Shown here one piece after another: positions 12,012 through 22,979 of a stretch of DNA of 64,000 nucleotides. This DNA comes from Amorphophallus konjac (Eukaryota; Streptophyta; Magnoliopsida; Alismatales; Araceae). Within the stretch, counting starts at the first letter, position 1, and each line of letters opens with the position of its first letter. The stretch lies in NCBI GenBank assembly GCA_022559845.1, contig CM040125.1:200610102-200674101 (forward strand), in the 5' to 3' direction. A model generated the notes under the pieces. It was not told the DNA's origin, made no database searches, and saw only the letters and a program-made list of their open reading frames with translations. Made by a program: the position numbers and the translations under genes.

Positions 12012-13164
12012 CCCACCATTACTGCAGGGAATTCCTGTAGCTCGCGCCTTAGCACCATCAGCTGGTAGGTTACAGGCGCTGCACCCATGATCGGTTGCCA
12101 CCGCCCGGCTAACGGCACCATCGCTGGTCGCCAATGCCGAGCTCTCCCCATCGGGAGGTAATAATAGCTCCACAGCTACATCATCATCTTCCGTCAATGC
12201 CTCAAGTGGACTATTACAAATAAACATAAAAATATATAATAAAAATAAACAAAAAAAATACCTGGATAAGTGGTGTGAACCCACTCACAGTCATCTCACG
12301 ATCTGCCTCTTGGGATAGGCCGGTAAACAAGTGCGCTAGCATGGCAGCTCCCCAGGCGTACTGTCCTACTCTTTTGAGGTCAGATAGCAGCCCTAGGAAA
12401 TGACAATGGATGTCGTCTCCTTTCGAGCTCAGTATCAATCTCCCCAGGAAAAAGAGGAGAAATCTCCTCAAATCCATATTAGATCTCTCCCAATTGTCAA
12501 AATCTGTGCAATACACAGCACGACATCCCCTTCCCATCCTCTCCATAAATTCTTTCGAGGACTCGTCGTCCCGTCGACGAGTATCAGTGAGCCCTAATGC
12601 CCCCATGATAGACGCCCTAGCTACTGATCTGTGCTTCCGACTGTCTAAGTCAACCCCAGTAGCTTCTGGGTGCCTTCTCGATAATCCGCATAGGTGACGC
12701 CGGTCACTGCCTCACCATCCACTTTGAGGCTCGTGATTCGGACCACATCTTCTAGACTGGGCACCATGAGCCCCCATGGCATCAGGAATGCCCGACTTAC
12801 TGGGTCCCATCTTTCGCACAAGGCTTGGATAAGGGCCAGGTCGAGTTGGATCGGCTCGATCCGAAGAAAGGCACCAAATCCCATCACGTCTAGCCTGGCC
12901 TTCTGAAAATTTAGGAGACCCTGTATGCGGCCACTGCTAACTCCCATGAAATGTGTGATTTCATCACACTCTGTGCGTGCATAAGAAATGGAGAAGGGTG
13001 TTGTCAAGAGGAAGGCAGAAAGAATGAGAAAAGGGGGGGAAAGCTCAGCTTACGAGTTGCGACTGGGTCCTCTAGCTGAACTGCCCTTCGAGGTCTGAGA
13101 GTTTCCTAGAACTGCTACCACTGGATCTTCTTCTCTTCGAGGAGTGGGAAGATTCACCCTCCAT
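10596..13164 (-). pseudogene. PMD1: antisense plant mobile domain gene with coiled-coil tail, degenerate
   Basis: Runs opposite to gag-pol. Exon 1 (13164-13054) reads MEGESSHSSKRRRSSG, a Ser/Arg-rich, possibly nuclear-targeting start; a GTAAGC donor follows. Exon 2 starts after CAG at 12970 and encodes the PMD core (MGFGAFLRIEP, ERWDPVSRAFLMPWG, VPSLEDVVRITSLKVDGEAVTGV, then RRFLLFFLGRLIL and GQYAWGAAMLAHL) to a donor at about 12261. A further PMD exon is about 12175-12017 and another about 11925-11575 (CLNEIESLRLRLVMRTLGLAQEW). A charged coiled coil fills 11490-10600. Damage: an in-frame TAG in exon 1, one-base shifts near 12.93 and 12.65 kb, and another near 10.92 kb. PMD occurs in host MAIN/MAIL proteins and in transposons; its role inside retroelements is not established. 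Exon limits are estimates supported by comparison with PMD2. Confidence 0.75.
11972..12009. repeat. (TA)n microsatellite
   Basis: About 38 bp of uninterrupted AT dinucleotides inside a predicted intron of PMD1. Likely slippage-prone and length-variable. Confidence 0.95.
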
Positions 13165-13236
13165 CTGGAATTCTGAGTTCCTCCTAGTACCCTTCAAGTT
13201 AGCCCTCGATGCCCCTGGAAGAACAAAATAGGAAGG

Positions 13237-13244
13237 TATATATA
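13237..13244 (-). promoter_or_regulatory. TATA box of antisense PMD1
   Basis: TATATATA on the minus strand, about 75 nt before the predicted PMD1 ATG at 13164. The same spacing is seen for the PMD2 and DUF7745-like genes, which supports separate antisense promoters. Confidence 0.5.
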
Positions 13245-13720
13245 GAAATGGGAGAAGTGTGGGCCAAGATTGCCTCCAACGATAGCCCTCACTATAGGGC
13301 GCCTCCCCTGCGGTCCCATGAGTCACTTCACCACCCGCACAAGGTGATGGATCGGACGGTGTAATATGATGACCTGCTCCCTATGGCGCCCTGTCATAAC
13401 GTGGAGGCCATTCGCAAAGTTTACAAAATCATCCGGGAGAAGAGGCCTAAGCTGTCATCATTGACCTTGACGACAGATTCCCGTGAAAGAATAGTCGCAG
13501 CAAGATGCCATCCTCCGTCTAGGGCAGGATGTCGGCAGACACATCACATGAGAACAGTACAAAGGAGCGTAGGGAAGAAGGGACGCGCTAGAAAACAAAC
13601 AAACAACAAAAAATCAAATCACTCATAAGTCTACATAAGCTGTCACAAACATCACAATCATAGAGAGGAGGCGGGTCCACTGACTCGCCAACTCTCGACA
13701 TCATCTTCATGCTCATCCCT
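13245..13720. other. Spacer between PMD1 promoter and the next antisense gene
   Basis: I see no coding region or repeat here beyond the PMD1 upstream sequence. It ends just past the stop codon of the antisense coiled-coil gene. Confidence 0.5.
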
Positions 13721-14968
13721 CTAGACGTCCCTCTCCTCTCCCCTGAGGTGAGGATCCCTCGGAAGCCTCCTGGACCGTGCAGCGCTCGCCTGGCCTCGTG
13801 GCGCCTGCTCCATAGCAGGGGCTCGCTGCTCCTCCTCTGGCGTGGCGAGGAAGCCGCCATCAGAAAAGCGTCCAGACCTGTGAAGTAGCGCCCCTAACTC
13901 TCGCGCTCTCTCGTAGCGCATCTTCATCGCCCCTAACCTCTCTGCCATAACTTGAAGGCCTAGCTGGAGCTCCCTCACTTGGGCCTCCAAGGCCTTCTTC
14001 TCGGCCTGGTCTCGCTGTCGCTCGGCCCTTCTCTCCTCTCTCTCTCTCTCTGCCTCCCTCCTCGTCACCTGGAGAAGGACCCTCAACTCCAGAATGTCGG
14101 GAGAGGGCCTCCCCTCACCTCGACGCTGCAGCTCTACCACAGCTGCGGCCCAGGCATCACGCTCCTCTTCAGCACAAACCGCGTGGGCCACCGCACTGGC
14201 AAGTTGCTCCTGGAGGGAGGTGATCTCTAGAAAAAGAGCCTGAGGATTGGAGGACGATCCGCCAGCCATCCCTACCATCGTTTCCTGCTGAGTACATAAA
14301 AAATAGATAGACAACGGCCGTTGGTTAAATTCTGGAATTTCATGGCAAAAATAAAAAAAAATATAAAAATAAAAAAAAATATACAATATATATATATAAA
14401 TTTTTGAGGCCCTATTGTCACCTCCGTCCGTCTCCCAAGCTGAGGAGCCCCCGCTCGGTCCCCCCTCCGCTGCTGCAGGAGGCCGCCACTGCCCTGCACC
14501 GGTGCGCTCCCTTGTTGTCTAGGGGAATGTATGCACCGGTCCTCGAGCTTCGCCTTGCCGCGACTCTCCTTCCTAACACGGCTCGGCTCATCCGCGCTCG
14601 CCCACTCGTCAGCCAAGCCCGGGATTCTCACCGTACCCTGCATCAAAGAGGGAGGTCCCCCGTCAGTTAATGAGAACGCGTCCCCTGTCGAGGACGCGCC
14701 CATCATGTGAGTGCCACCCTCGCCAAACCCCTTCCACTCCCACACCACTCGCTCCAAACTCAAAACAAGTCATAGAGGTGGGAACCGAAGCACTCACCCA
14801 GCTGCGTTCACCTCCTTCCGCGCCATCGGGCCCCTCGGGTCCCACGAGTGCTCTAAAAGGCCCTTCCACTTCCGTCGACACCTCTCCATGCTCGGGCACA
14901 TCCCTCCTCGGGCGAGGAGTCCCTCGCCCCTCTCTCCCCTCGCCACGATCTGGCCCACCGAACTCCAT
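13721..14968 (-). CDS. Antisense coiled-coil gene, paralogue of the PMD2 tail
   Basis: Proposed first exon from ATG 14968 reads MEFGGPDRGEGREGRGTPRP, Gly/Glu/Arg-rich, to a GTGAGTGC donor near 14802. A middle exon near 14640-14430 is possible. The last exon (about 14290-13721) is open and reads MVGMAGGSSSNPQ, then a long charged coiled coil with many E-R-E-R-E-E runs, then LLHRSGRFSDGGFL, and ends RRLPRDPHLRGEERDV. The C-terminal part matches the PMD2 tail (RLRQSGSFSVGSFL, PPRDPRQRREERDD), so this gene and PMD2 share a duplicated coiled-coil module. No PMD core is visible. Function is unknown; a coiled coil implies self-association or partner binding. The exon model before the last exon is tentative. 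Confidence 0.5.
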
Positions 14969-15330
14969 CGATCGAGAGAGGAAGAAGATGAAACGGGGCG
15001 AGCAAATCTAGACAGGAGGCGGGCTCTTTTGCGGGTAAGGCGCGAAGAAAGAAAGGCCGCCTGGTGCTTCAAATTTGAATTCGAAGGATAAGACGCGTCA
15101 TCGCGCCCGGACGCGCCAAAAAAAAAAGAATGATGATCTCTCCGTGCAAGGCGTAGTTCCCTGCTTTTCAGGGTAAGGTCTCGTAAAGCGTGCCTCGAAA
15201 CAACTCGGTGCAAGAGAAGAAGCGTGGAAAAGGGAAAGTGCATACGACAAAAGGAACCGTTTCATTGTACATAAGCAAATTGTCAGTTATACACCATACA
15301 GTAAGGAAGGTGAGGTGTACAAGCAACTCT
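14969..15330. other. Spacer between antisense genes
   Basis: No coding sequence or clear TATA box is visible. An oligo-A run of nine bases lies near 15119-15127. Confidence 0.4.
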
Positions 15331-15671
15331 CTAACTCTTGCTACCACCTTCCTGGTCATCTCTCTCCTCCCTCCTCTGACGGGGATCCCTAGGGGGCCTC
15401 TGTGAACCCTGAGAAGCTGTGCTCGTCTCCCCAGGTGGCACCATGCCAGCCTCCAAGGCGCGGCGACGCTCCTCGACCGAAGAAACTAGGAAGCTACCCA
15501 CCGAGAACGAACCGGACTGACGAAGCCGCGCGCCGCGCTCCTTCGCCCTCTGATACCACTCCTCACTCTCCCGAAGTATCCCCTCAGCCGTGCCAAGGCT
15601 CAGTCGGAGCTCCGTCACCTGGGCCTCCAGAGCCCTCCTCTCGTCCCAATCTCGATATCGCTCTGCCCTCC

Positions 15672-15780
15672 TGTACTCTCTCTCTCTCTATGATCTCCCT
15701 ATCCCTCTCCCTCTCTCTCTCTCTATGCTCTCCATATCCCTCTCCCTCTCCTCTCTCTCTCTCATCGCCTCTCTCCTCGA
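15672..15780. repeat. (CT)n-rich low-complexity tract
   Basis: TC dinucleotide runs broken by CCCTAT and ATGC units. On the minus strand this encodes Arg-Glu-Arg-Glu coiled-coil residues of PMD2, so the repeat and the charged protein tail are the same feature. Confidence 0.8.
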
Positions 15781-16679
15781 CAGCTCGAGGGCGATCCGCA
15801 GATCCAGCACGTCGCGAGGGAGCTCCTCAGCCTCTCGTCGCCGCTCCTCCTCTAGCTCCGCAATCCAGGCGTCACGCTCTGCCGCCCAGGTGTCGCGCTC
15901 CTGCTCGGCACGAACAGCACGGGCCAGGGCCTCCCGAATCTCGGCCACCTGTCAAAGCACGCATGCACCATAAGAGAGCAGTGAAGGAAGAAAAGCAGCT
16001 ATAAGAGAGTCGGGGTCAAGCAGACATTCACTCGAGCCTCACGGTCGCGCTCTGCCTCCTCAGCCCGAGCCACCGCATACGCCAGCTACTCCTGAAGGGC
16101 AGAGATCTTCGGGGGAGGGCCCCACGAACTGGAACCCGCTCCACCAGCCATCCCGGCTGACGCTGCCTGGTGGGCCCGCTGAAACACACGGCAAACGACA
16201 GTCAGAGGCTAAGTATCAAAAAAAAAATGCATTTCATAGACTCACCAGGGTCTCCAACTCTTGTCGAATGGCCACCAACGGCCGCCTGGCGTCTGCCAGC
16301 TGGGCCCGCAGGTCGGCAATCATGTTGTCACGAGCATCCTACATTGCATATAAGTTAGTGTCACATATGCATACATGTAGAAAAGAAAAAACTTTTTTCG
16401 CTTACCCCTGCCGCACCACCAAGAAAGAGATGCTCCCCGTACGTGGCTTGATACCGTCTCAGGTAGTCAGTGCTGTTCGGTACATGGGACACCACTGGGA
16501 CCCCGCCCTGCTGCCAGTCCTGGTACTGTGTGGGAAAGCGCGTACGCCAGTCCACGATCTATGCCTTCCCCTTGGTCTTCCGCCCGATGCGGACCAGCTC
16601 GTCTACGTCGACCCACTCCTGGGCTAACCCCAATGTTCTCATAACCAGCCTGAGCTGAAGCGGCTCGATCTCGTTCAGG

Positions 16680-16684
16680 CAATG
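16680..16684. repeat. Left target-site duplication CAATG
   Basis: Identical to 19042-19046 and directly adjacent to the solo LTR. Confidence 0.9.
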
Positions 16685-19041
16685 TGATGTGGACATCACC
16701 TTCCATGCCCACATTCATAGCTCGTCTCCTCGCCCCGGTTGCATCCGGCATGGTTTAGTCATTTAATTTTCAGTCCTATGTAATTTTACTTGAGTCATTT
16801 GATGTAATTTACATTTTATTTGAGTCATGTCCCTAGGTCTTGCATTTATTTTCCTATGTTTGAGTGTCATTAGAATGTGTAATGTGCTAATTGGGCCTAT
16901 TTCTTCGGGCTTGGCCCAATGAGCTCCCCTACCCCTTCGGTTATTTGTCAATGAGTCTTTTGTCAGGGTCTTATTGTAAAATGTGGGTTTCCTATATATA
17001 GGGCCCCATTTCCTTCATTTGGAGGTAATGAATCAATCAATGAAAAAAATGTCATTTGAGAGTCCAAAGCTTAGTTTAGTGGAGTGATTCCAACAATTTT
17101 TGGGTGAGAAACCCTAGGGGAGAGATTCCCCACCCTTCCCTCTCTTAATCTCTCTTTTTCACTCCACTTTCTCTCTCCTCAACACCCAATTTCGAATTTT
17201 CTTCTCTCTCCTCCCTTCCCAACCACCTCAACCCCCACCTACCATCATTAAAGCCCTCCACTTCCCCATGGCCTCCATTACTCCACCCCCCTAGTCCCAA
17301 GAAGATCCCTCACCATTCCAACACCATCTTCCACATTCCAACACCACTTTCCCCATTCCAACACAATCAACCCCTTCCCCACACAACCCCACAACTTCCA
17401 AGGCCATTTCAAATTTGAAATCCACCCTTCCCTCCACTCACTTGTGCCCCCCCCCTCACTTTCTCCTCTCACCCACCTTCCCAAATTCGTAGCTCCTCCT
17501 CCCACCACCTGTTAGACCCCCTTCCAGACCCCATTCTTCCCTTCCCCCACCTTAGAACACCCCCTCCTAGACCCCTTCACAGCCCGGCTTTCCCCACACT
17601 AATCCACCCCCATTTCCCCTCCCATATACCCCATTCCCCCCATCATCATCAACCTACAGCTCTCAACTGAAGATCTACAGCAGACCAGCAACTTGCCGCG
17701 GCCACCACGACCTCCTCCGGATAAGTTTGAAGACCCAAGAGCCATCGTCGGAAGCGTCTCTCAGTCGCCTTGGCAACCGAAGTAGTTTCGTCTTCTTCCG
17801 ATCTCCGAGTCGTCCAGGAGGTCCATTCTCCCACAACTGTGCAGTTCTGCCTCGGCTGAGGACCTGAGCCGGCTTAGAAGCTCTGCCACGACCAGCTCCG
17901 AAGGAATCAGTCTTCAAGTCCTTCTTCAAAGTTCTTCATCGGCCTGTCTACTTTCAGAATCGAGAAGCAGAAGCCCATTCAGCATCTAGGAACAGAAGTT
18001 ACCAATTTTCTTCCACGGTCGCGCGGCTCTGCCTTCCCCAGTCTGCATCGACACCTCCTCACTCTTCTGGCTCCACAGATCGTCTCCGTTCTCTTCTGGC
18101 ATCCCCGTTTCTTTTGCTGCAAAGAGGGCTCACTCACGGTTCTAACGGCGCTGACGGCATCAAATTTGGAGTTCAGGAGCGGTCAGGACAGCCTCTGCAT
18201 CCTACTATTTGTGACCTGCCCCTGCTAGTCCGAGAAACAGAGGCCCTGTTCAAGCTCCTGCCCCGTCCAGCAGCGACTCCAGAAGAAATTACAAAAATTC
18301 TGAGGCATTCCCCTTCCTGTTATGAAGATTTCGCCACCAGTCTCGCCATCAGTACAATTCCTGAGCAAGATCTACAACAGCAACACCGACCCTCTATCCT
18401 GGTTCGCTGACAGCAGGTAGATTCGGCGTCCACCCTTGTTCCTCGTTCTTTGCTTTGGTTTCCCCACCCCGCTTGGCCGGCTGAAGGCCCCTCCCTGCGT
18501 GGAGGTAGTATTGATGCAATATCATTAACGCCCACCCCAAGTTCCCCCTCCTGCGAGAGGTGTAGTGGTGTAATTTGTTTGGGGTAGGTCAAGTGACATC
18601 GCCGCGGCGTGTGGGGATCCACTCGCCTCCCCGCTCACCCTCGTCTCCGACCGGGACCGGTTTCTTCAAACCGGTCGAGTAAGTGCTCAAACCTTCACTC
18701 CAATTAGTGCTTGTCCTTCAATATTAGTTCTTAATTCCGCTGGTTATGCGAGTGAGAGCCCGATCCTCAAGCCCCATAAACTTGAGTGATCACCGTGGGA
18801 ATATTGCAACCGGTGCCTTTGGCACTTTGTCGGCCCCCTTGATTTGGGCATCCCCACCCTTTGGGAATCAAGTCTTGGCCTTGCTGGCCCTCTACCAGCA
18901 AGGGCCCAACCCCACATCCTCCCCTTGGCATTGCCAAGTCACCCCGGGCTTGGGTGAGTGACGATAGAGTGGTGGCCCAATTTGGCCCGTTTTGAATGCG
19001 ATTGTGCTTGCTTGCATTAAGTCTGAGGTCGTGTCACATCA
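16685..19041 (+). mobile_element. Solo LTR of the J family inserted in PMD2
   Basis: 2357 bp, starting TGATGTGGACATCACC and ending GTGTCACATCA. It matches, in opposite orientation, the two LTRs of element J (TGATGGGGACATCACC start, same end). The 5 bp before and after it are both CAATG. No primer site or internal sequence follows, so it is a solo LTR, the usual product of recombination between the two LTRs of one insertion. The PMD2 reading frame resumes on the other side of the duplication. Confidence 0.95.
16993..17000 (+). promoter_or_regulatory. TATA box of the solo LTR
   Basis: TATATATA followed by GGGCCCC, conserved in both LTRs of element J at 36449-36456 and 31217-31224 on the minus strand. 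Confidence 0.6.
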
Positions 19042-19046
19042 CAATG
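19042..19046. repeat. Right target-site duplication CAATG
   Basis: Identical to 16680-16684 and directly adjacent to the solo LTR end. Confidence 0.9.
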
Positions 19047-20277
19047 GACCTACATGTCCCGCCCGAAACGAGGACGACCCGCTACGACCCAAGACTAGCC
19101 AGCGTCGGCCATGCCCAGGTAGGGCCTCCACACCAGCTGCATCACCATACATACGTCATGTCAGTTGCCATTAAGTCACATGCATAAAAACACCAAAAAT
19201 CATACGCATCATACCATAGCCTCGGGGTACTCGCTCAGCTCCCGACGAAGCGATGCCAGCTAGTAGCCGTGGGGTGCCGCGACCATGACCGGCCTCCACT
19301 GTCGCGCCAGAGGCACGGCTCTCCTTTTCCCCTGTCTGGCTCTTCCCATCGGGAAGTAGTAGTAGCTCCACACCTGCATCCATCATTAGCACGAATAATT
19401 GCATATTTAACTACGGTAAAATGCATAAATAAAGTGTTTACCTGGAGAAAAGGTGCGAAGCCGCTGACTATCGTCTCCCTCTCTGAAGTCTGGGAGAGAT
19501 CGGCGATCAAATGGGCAAGCAGAGCCGCTCCCCACGCATAGTTCCCCACTCTGTCCAGATCCGCTAGGATCCCGAGGAAGCGGCAGTGGATGCCGTCCCC
19601 CTTCGTCCCCAACAGAAGGCGACCCAGGAAGAAGAAAAGGAACGTCCGGAGGTCTAGATCCACCAGCTCCAGCTCGCTCGGGTCCTGGGTGAAAGCTGCA
19701 CGAGCGTCTCCCTCCAGTCGTGCCAGAAACTCCGCTCCAGTCTCGCTGACCCGCTGGCGCGGATCACCAAACCCGAGCGCCTCCATAATCTCCACTCGAC
19801 CGACTACCCTGCTGTCTCTGTCAGTCGCGCTCGTCTCTAGCCACAGCAGGTCCAAGGCACTCTCTAGGTAATCGGTGCAAGTGACCCCGCTGACTGCCTC
19901 TTCGTCAACTCATAGCCCGGTGATCCGAGCCACGTCCTCCAGTGTCGGCACCATGTGCCCCCAGGGCATCAGAAACGCTCGGCTCGATGGGTGCCACCAC
20001 TCCCTCAACACCTGGATGAGTGGAAGGTCGAGTCGGAAGGGCTCGATCCGCAGGAATGCTCCAAAACCCATGGCGTCCACCCGCGCCCTCTGAAAGTCCG
20101 GCAGCCCACGGTACGCTGCCACCACCAGGGACCAGCTGATCCGGCACTTCATCACGCCCTGCACACCACAAAAAATAAATAAAAAAAGAAACACATCAGC
20201 ATCATGGATAATAATAAACAACAACACTGTATATAATATTTTTTTATTTTTTTATTTTAAAAAATATATATATTTAA

Positions 20278-20500
20278 AGGCGTCCACCCCCATGGACGCT
20301 TTCATTTTACTTCCTTTATTTTATTTTAACAAACAAAAACAAATAAAAAATAATATATATCATCATGAAGGCGTCCAACTCACTGGACGCCTCCTTATTT
20401 TTAATTTTATTTTATTATTTACATAATAACTCAAAAAATAATAAAAGTAAAATAAAATAAAAAAGAAAAGTTGGAGGCGTCCAGGCCTCTGGACGCCTCC
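20278..20500. repeat. Three CpG hairpins inside PMD2 intron 1
   Basis: Inverted repeats near 20278, 20369 and 20473 of the form GGCGTCC, short loop, GGACGCC, set in AT-rich sequence. They are the same hairpin family as the clusters at 20882-21310 and in the 3' LTR. Confidence 0.85.
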
Positions 20501-20855
20501 TTCCCCCACTCACCGGCCTTCTCCACACCATCTCTCGCCCGCCTGTTTAGCCTATTAAACCAACAAATTACAGTTCTGAGGGGCTTACCGGGTCGTGCTC
20601 ATCCTCTCCCGCGTCGCCAGCACCCGCAGGACCCTCCACGGCCAAATGAGGCACCTCCTCTTCCGCGGCGATCTCCTCTCCCACGGCAGCCTCCTCGGCA
20701 TGATCCCTCGACCTCCTCGGACGACGAGCCCGTCGTTTCCGCCTCTCTCCACCCTGGCTCGGGCCTTCTTGCTCCATTGGGAACTGAGAATGGGTCGTCT
20801 AGAGTGAATGAGTCGTCAGAATGAACAGTAGAAGTGGAAAGGGGGTGAGGCCCCC

Positions 20856-20863
20856 TTTATATA
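20856..20863 (-). promoter_or_regulatory. TATA box of antisense PMD2
   Basis: TATATAAA on the minus strand, about 80 nt before the predicted PMD2 ATG at 20777. The nearest hairpin of the upstream cluster ends about 19 bp before it, almost the same spacing as hairpin to TATA in the 3' LTR. Confidence 0.7.
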
Positions 20864-20881
20864 GAGAAATCACCCATCTTT

Positions 20882-21310
20882 GGGGCGTCCAGGCGCCTGG
20901 ATGCCCCCACCTTTTTTATTTTTTTCCCTTTTTTTTCTTTTCAAAAAAATTCAAAAAAATTAGGGGCGTCTAGGCGCCTGGACGCCCCCACATCAAAAAA
21001 CCAAAAAATAAAAAAGAAAAATGTAGGAGCGTCCAAGAGCCTGGACGCCCCAACATCAAAAAAATAAAAAAAGTAAATATAGCGGCATCCAGGCGCCTGG
21101 ACACCCCCACATCAAAAAAACAAAAAAAATAAAAAAGAAAATATAGGGGCGTCCAAGAGCTTGGACGCCCCTAAATCTCAAAAAATAAGAAAAAAAATTA
21201 AAAAAGAAAATATAGGGGTGTCCAGGCTCTTGGACGCCCCCAAATCTAAAAACATAAAAAATTGAAAAAGAAAAGTTGGAGGCGTCCAGGCCCCTGGACG
21301 CCCCCATTAA
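20882..21310. repeat. Cluster of seven CpG hairpins upstream of PMD2
   Basis: Imperfect palindromes of about 26-28 bp start near 20882, 20963, 21027, 21083, 21146, 21214 and 21279, each about GGGGCGTCCAGG paired with CCTGGACGCCCC, separated by A-rich spacers of 30-60 bp. They occupy the upstream promoter side of PMD2. The sequence from 21311 to 21485 is AT-rich with nothing recognisable. Confidence 0.9.
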
Positions 21311-21485
21311 AAAAAAAAATAATAATAAATATTTATATATGGTCATATTATGAAGAACATAAAAAAAGAGAGAAAACACAAAAATAGGAAAAAGGAAAAT
21401 AAAAAAATCATAAAAATAATAATTAGGGGAATAGTGGTCCAAAACGTCAAATTCCAGATTTTATTCCATCAGAAAGCAAGGCGAG

Positions 21486-22890
21486 CTACATCAGGGGCTT
21501 AGGCACTCTAGGCCTTAACTTCCCCAGTTCGGTTACATAAGCTCTCCACAGCTCACATTCTTCCCCCACGTGCGCTAAGGCCTTTCCCGCAACACTTGTC
21601 TTCCAGGGTGCTTTAACGGCCTTCGCTTCCTTCGCGTCCGCTTCCGTGCCCAACTCCCTCTTCTTCAAAGGGACAATGCCGGTCAGCAGTGGGAACGAGT
21701 GGCGTGGAATGCCGATCTGGAGGCAGCACCGATGCGCATTATAAAGGACAAACTCCGTCGCGCCAATCAGTTGGAGTTCAGCTTCGGGAGAAGACCTCAT
21801 GAGGAGTTCAAGTGAGAGTAGACATGCCAGTGCGCAAGTGAAGGAGCTTTGTGTCATGGTTCGGAAGTGAGACTGCCAGTCTTCCCGTTTCTTCAGCCAC
21901 GGAACACGGTTCGCCACAGTGCCACCGAAGCCTAACACATCGGCTATGTGATAAAGGGGGCTTTGTTGGAAAAGCTTTGAAACAGTCGGCATCCCCTCAC
22001 GGTGGTCGAATTTGAAGTGTAAATCGACCCAGCAACTCAGAACAAGTGCGCAACCAAAAGGAGGCCTACCCATGCGCGAGGCGGTAAGACCGCTGTAAAG
22101 GTAGGTAAGGATGGCGGGTCCCACCCTCTTTCCACTCCAGATCCCGCAGATAGCACTCAGTTGGGTTTCTTCCACTATGTTGTCGGTATGAGGGAACAAG
22201 AGAGCACCCGCCAGACAGATGGTGAACCCTTTCATAATTCCTTCCAAATGTTCATCATCTGGTGACCCTTTCAAGGCATCCATAACCCATACCACGAGCC
22301 TTTGCAAGTCAATTCCCTTTTGAGTGCGGACCTTTCTAACTGCGTCCGACGGCATGAAGCTTCCAAGGACGCTCTCGGAAGTCGCCCTTGTCAACATCCG
22401 CATAGGCTTCGTCTTCCCGTCACTCTTGAATTTCTTCAGTCCAAGCAGAAGCTCCACCTCCTCGACGAGAATGGTCGCCTCGAACGTCGGGAAGATGAAA
22501 GTGTGGGTCTGGGGATGCCAGATCTCCACTAATGCGCCCATAGCCGCCCAGTCCATGCGGATTCTCTCGTAGTGTTTGGCGTGAATAAGGAGCCCCTGAA
22601 GATGCCACTTCGAGAGTATAGCCCTCATGCCAATGGAGATGTTGGAACTTAGCTCTGAAAGCCATGGCAGTTTGGAAAACTTCCTCGGGCCCGGAAAGTG
22701 TGGATACGGCTGGAAAGAAGAAGAGAAAGGAAGGAAAGTGAGAAGAGAGTTGATGCAATAAATTTGAAATAAATCAACTTACCATATGCGACTGGATCGT
22801 CCCACTCAGATGACCCTCGAGGTTGGAAAGTCGCCTGATCTCACTGCTAGGCCTGCCCCTCTTCATAACGTAGGAAGACTCTCCTTTCAT
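21486..22890 (-). CDS. Antisense DUF7745-like gene, two exons, reads intact
   Basis: Proposed exon 1 is 22890-22783 (36 codons, MKGESSYVMKRGRPSSEIRR, basic), ending exactly at a GTAAGT donor. The 73-nt intron ends CCAG at 22710. Exon 2 (22709-21486) is open for 407 codons to TAG. Both junctions are phase 0, giving 443 residues. The body begins PYPHFPGPRKFSK and has the pattern EIWHPQTHTFIFP at about residues 99-111, then VEEVELLLGL, which resembles the N-terminal part of plant DUF7745 proteins (a Trp-x-Pro then FTF motif and an L-L-G segment). Family assignment is from pattern memory. No stop or frameshift is seen, unlike all neighbouring genes. Function unknown; the basic N-terminus hints at the nucleus. 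Confidence 0.7.
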
Positions 22891-22979
22891 CCTGAAATCC
22901 CCAGACCCTCATCTTCTCCTCCTCCTGAACTTTCAAAACTCCCCTTGGTACGTTTGAATAAACTAGCCTAAGGGAGGTA

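Larger units (their letters stand above)
15331..20777 (-). pseudogene. PMD2: antisense plant mobile domain gene with coiled-coil tail, split by a solo LTR
   Basis: Exon 1 (20777-20589, 63 codons, phase 0) has a basic patch ERRKRRARRPRRSR resembling a nuclear localisation signal, then an acidic stretch; a GTAAGC donor follows. Exon 2 starts after GCAG at 20158 with GVMKCRISWSLVVAAYRG, leading into the PMD core (MGFGAFLRIEPFRLDL, WWHPSSRAFLMPWGHMVPTLEDVARITGL) and on to RTFLFFFLGRLLLGTK and NYAWGAALLAHL, ending near 19440. Later exons lie near 19390-19205 and 19100-16390 (CLNEIEPLQLRLVMRTLGL), then a coiled coil at 16350-15331. Damage: TGA at 19912-19910, TAG replacing Trp at 19052-19050, TAG at 16561-16559, a TAG near 16087, and a 2.36-kb solo LTR. 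Every exon is still recognisable next to PMD1, so decay is moderate. Function in the element is unknown. Confidence 0.75.

Noticed and set aside
16467..16751. 94-codon minus ORF starting MPDATGARRR
   Set aside because: Wrong frame across PMD2 and into the solo LTR start; the PMD frame CLNEIE is the conserved one.
22420..22758. 112-codon minus ORF overlapping the DUF7745-like gene start
   Set aside because: Alternative frame of exon 2; the frame with EIWHPQTHTFIFP is the one that fits the family and stays open to 21486.
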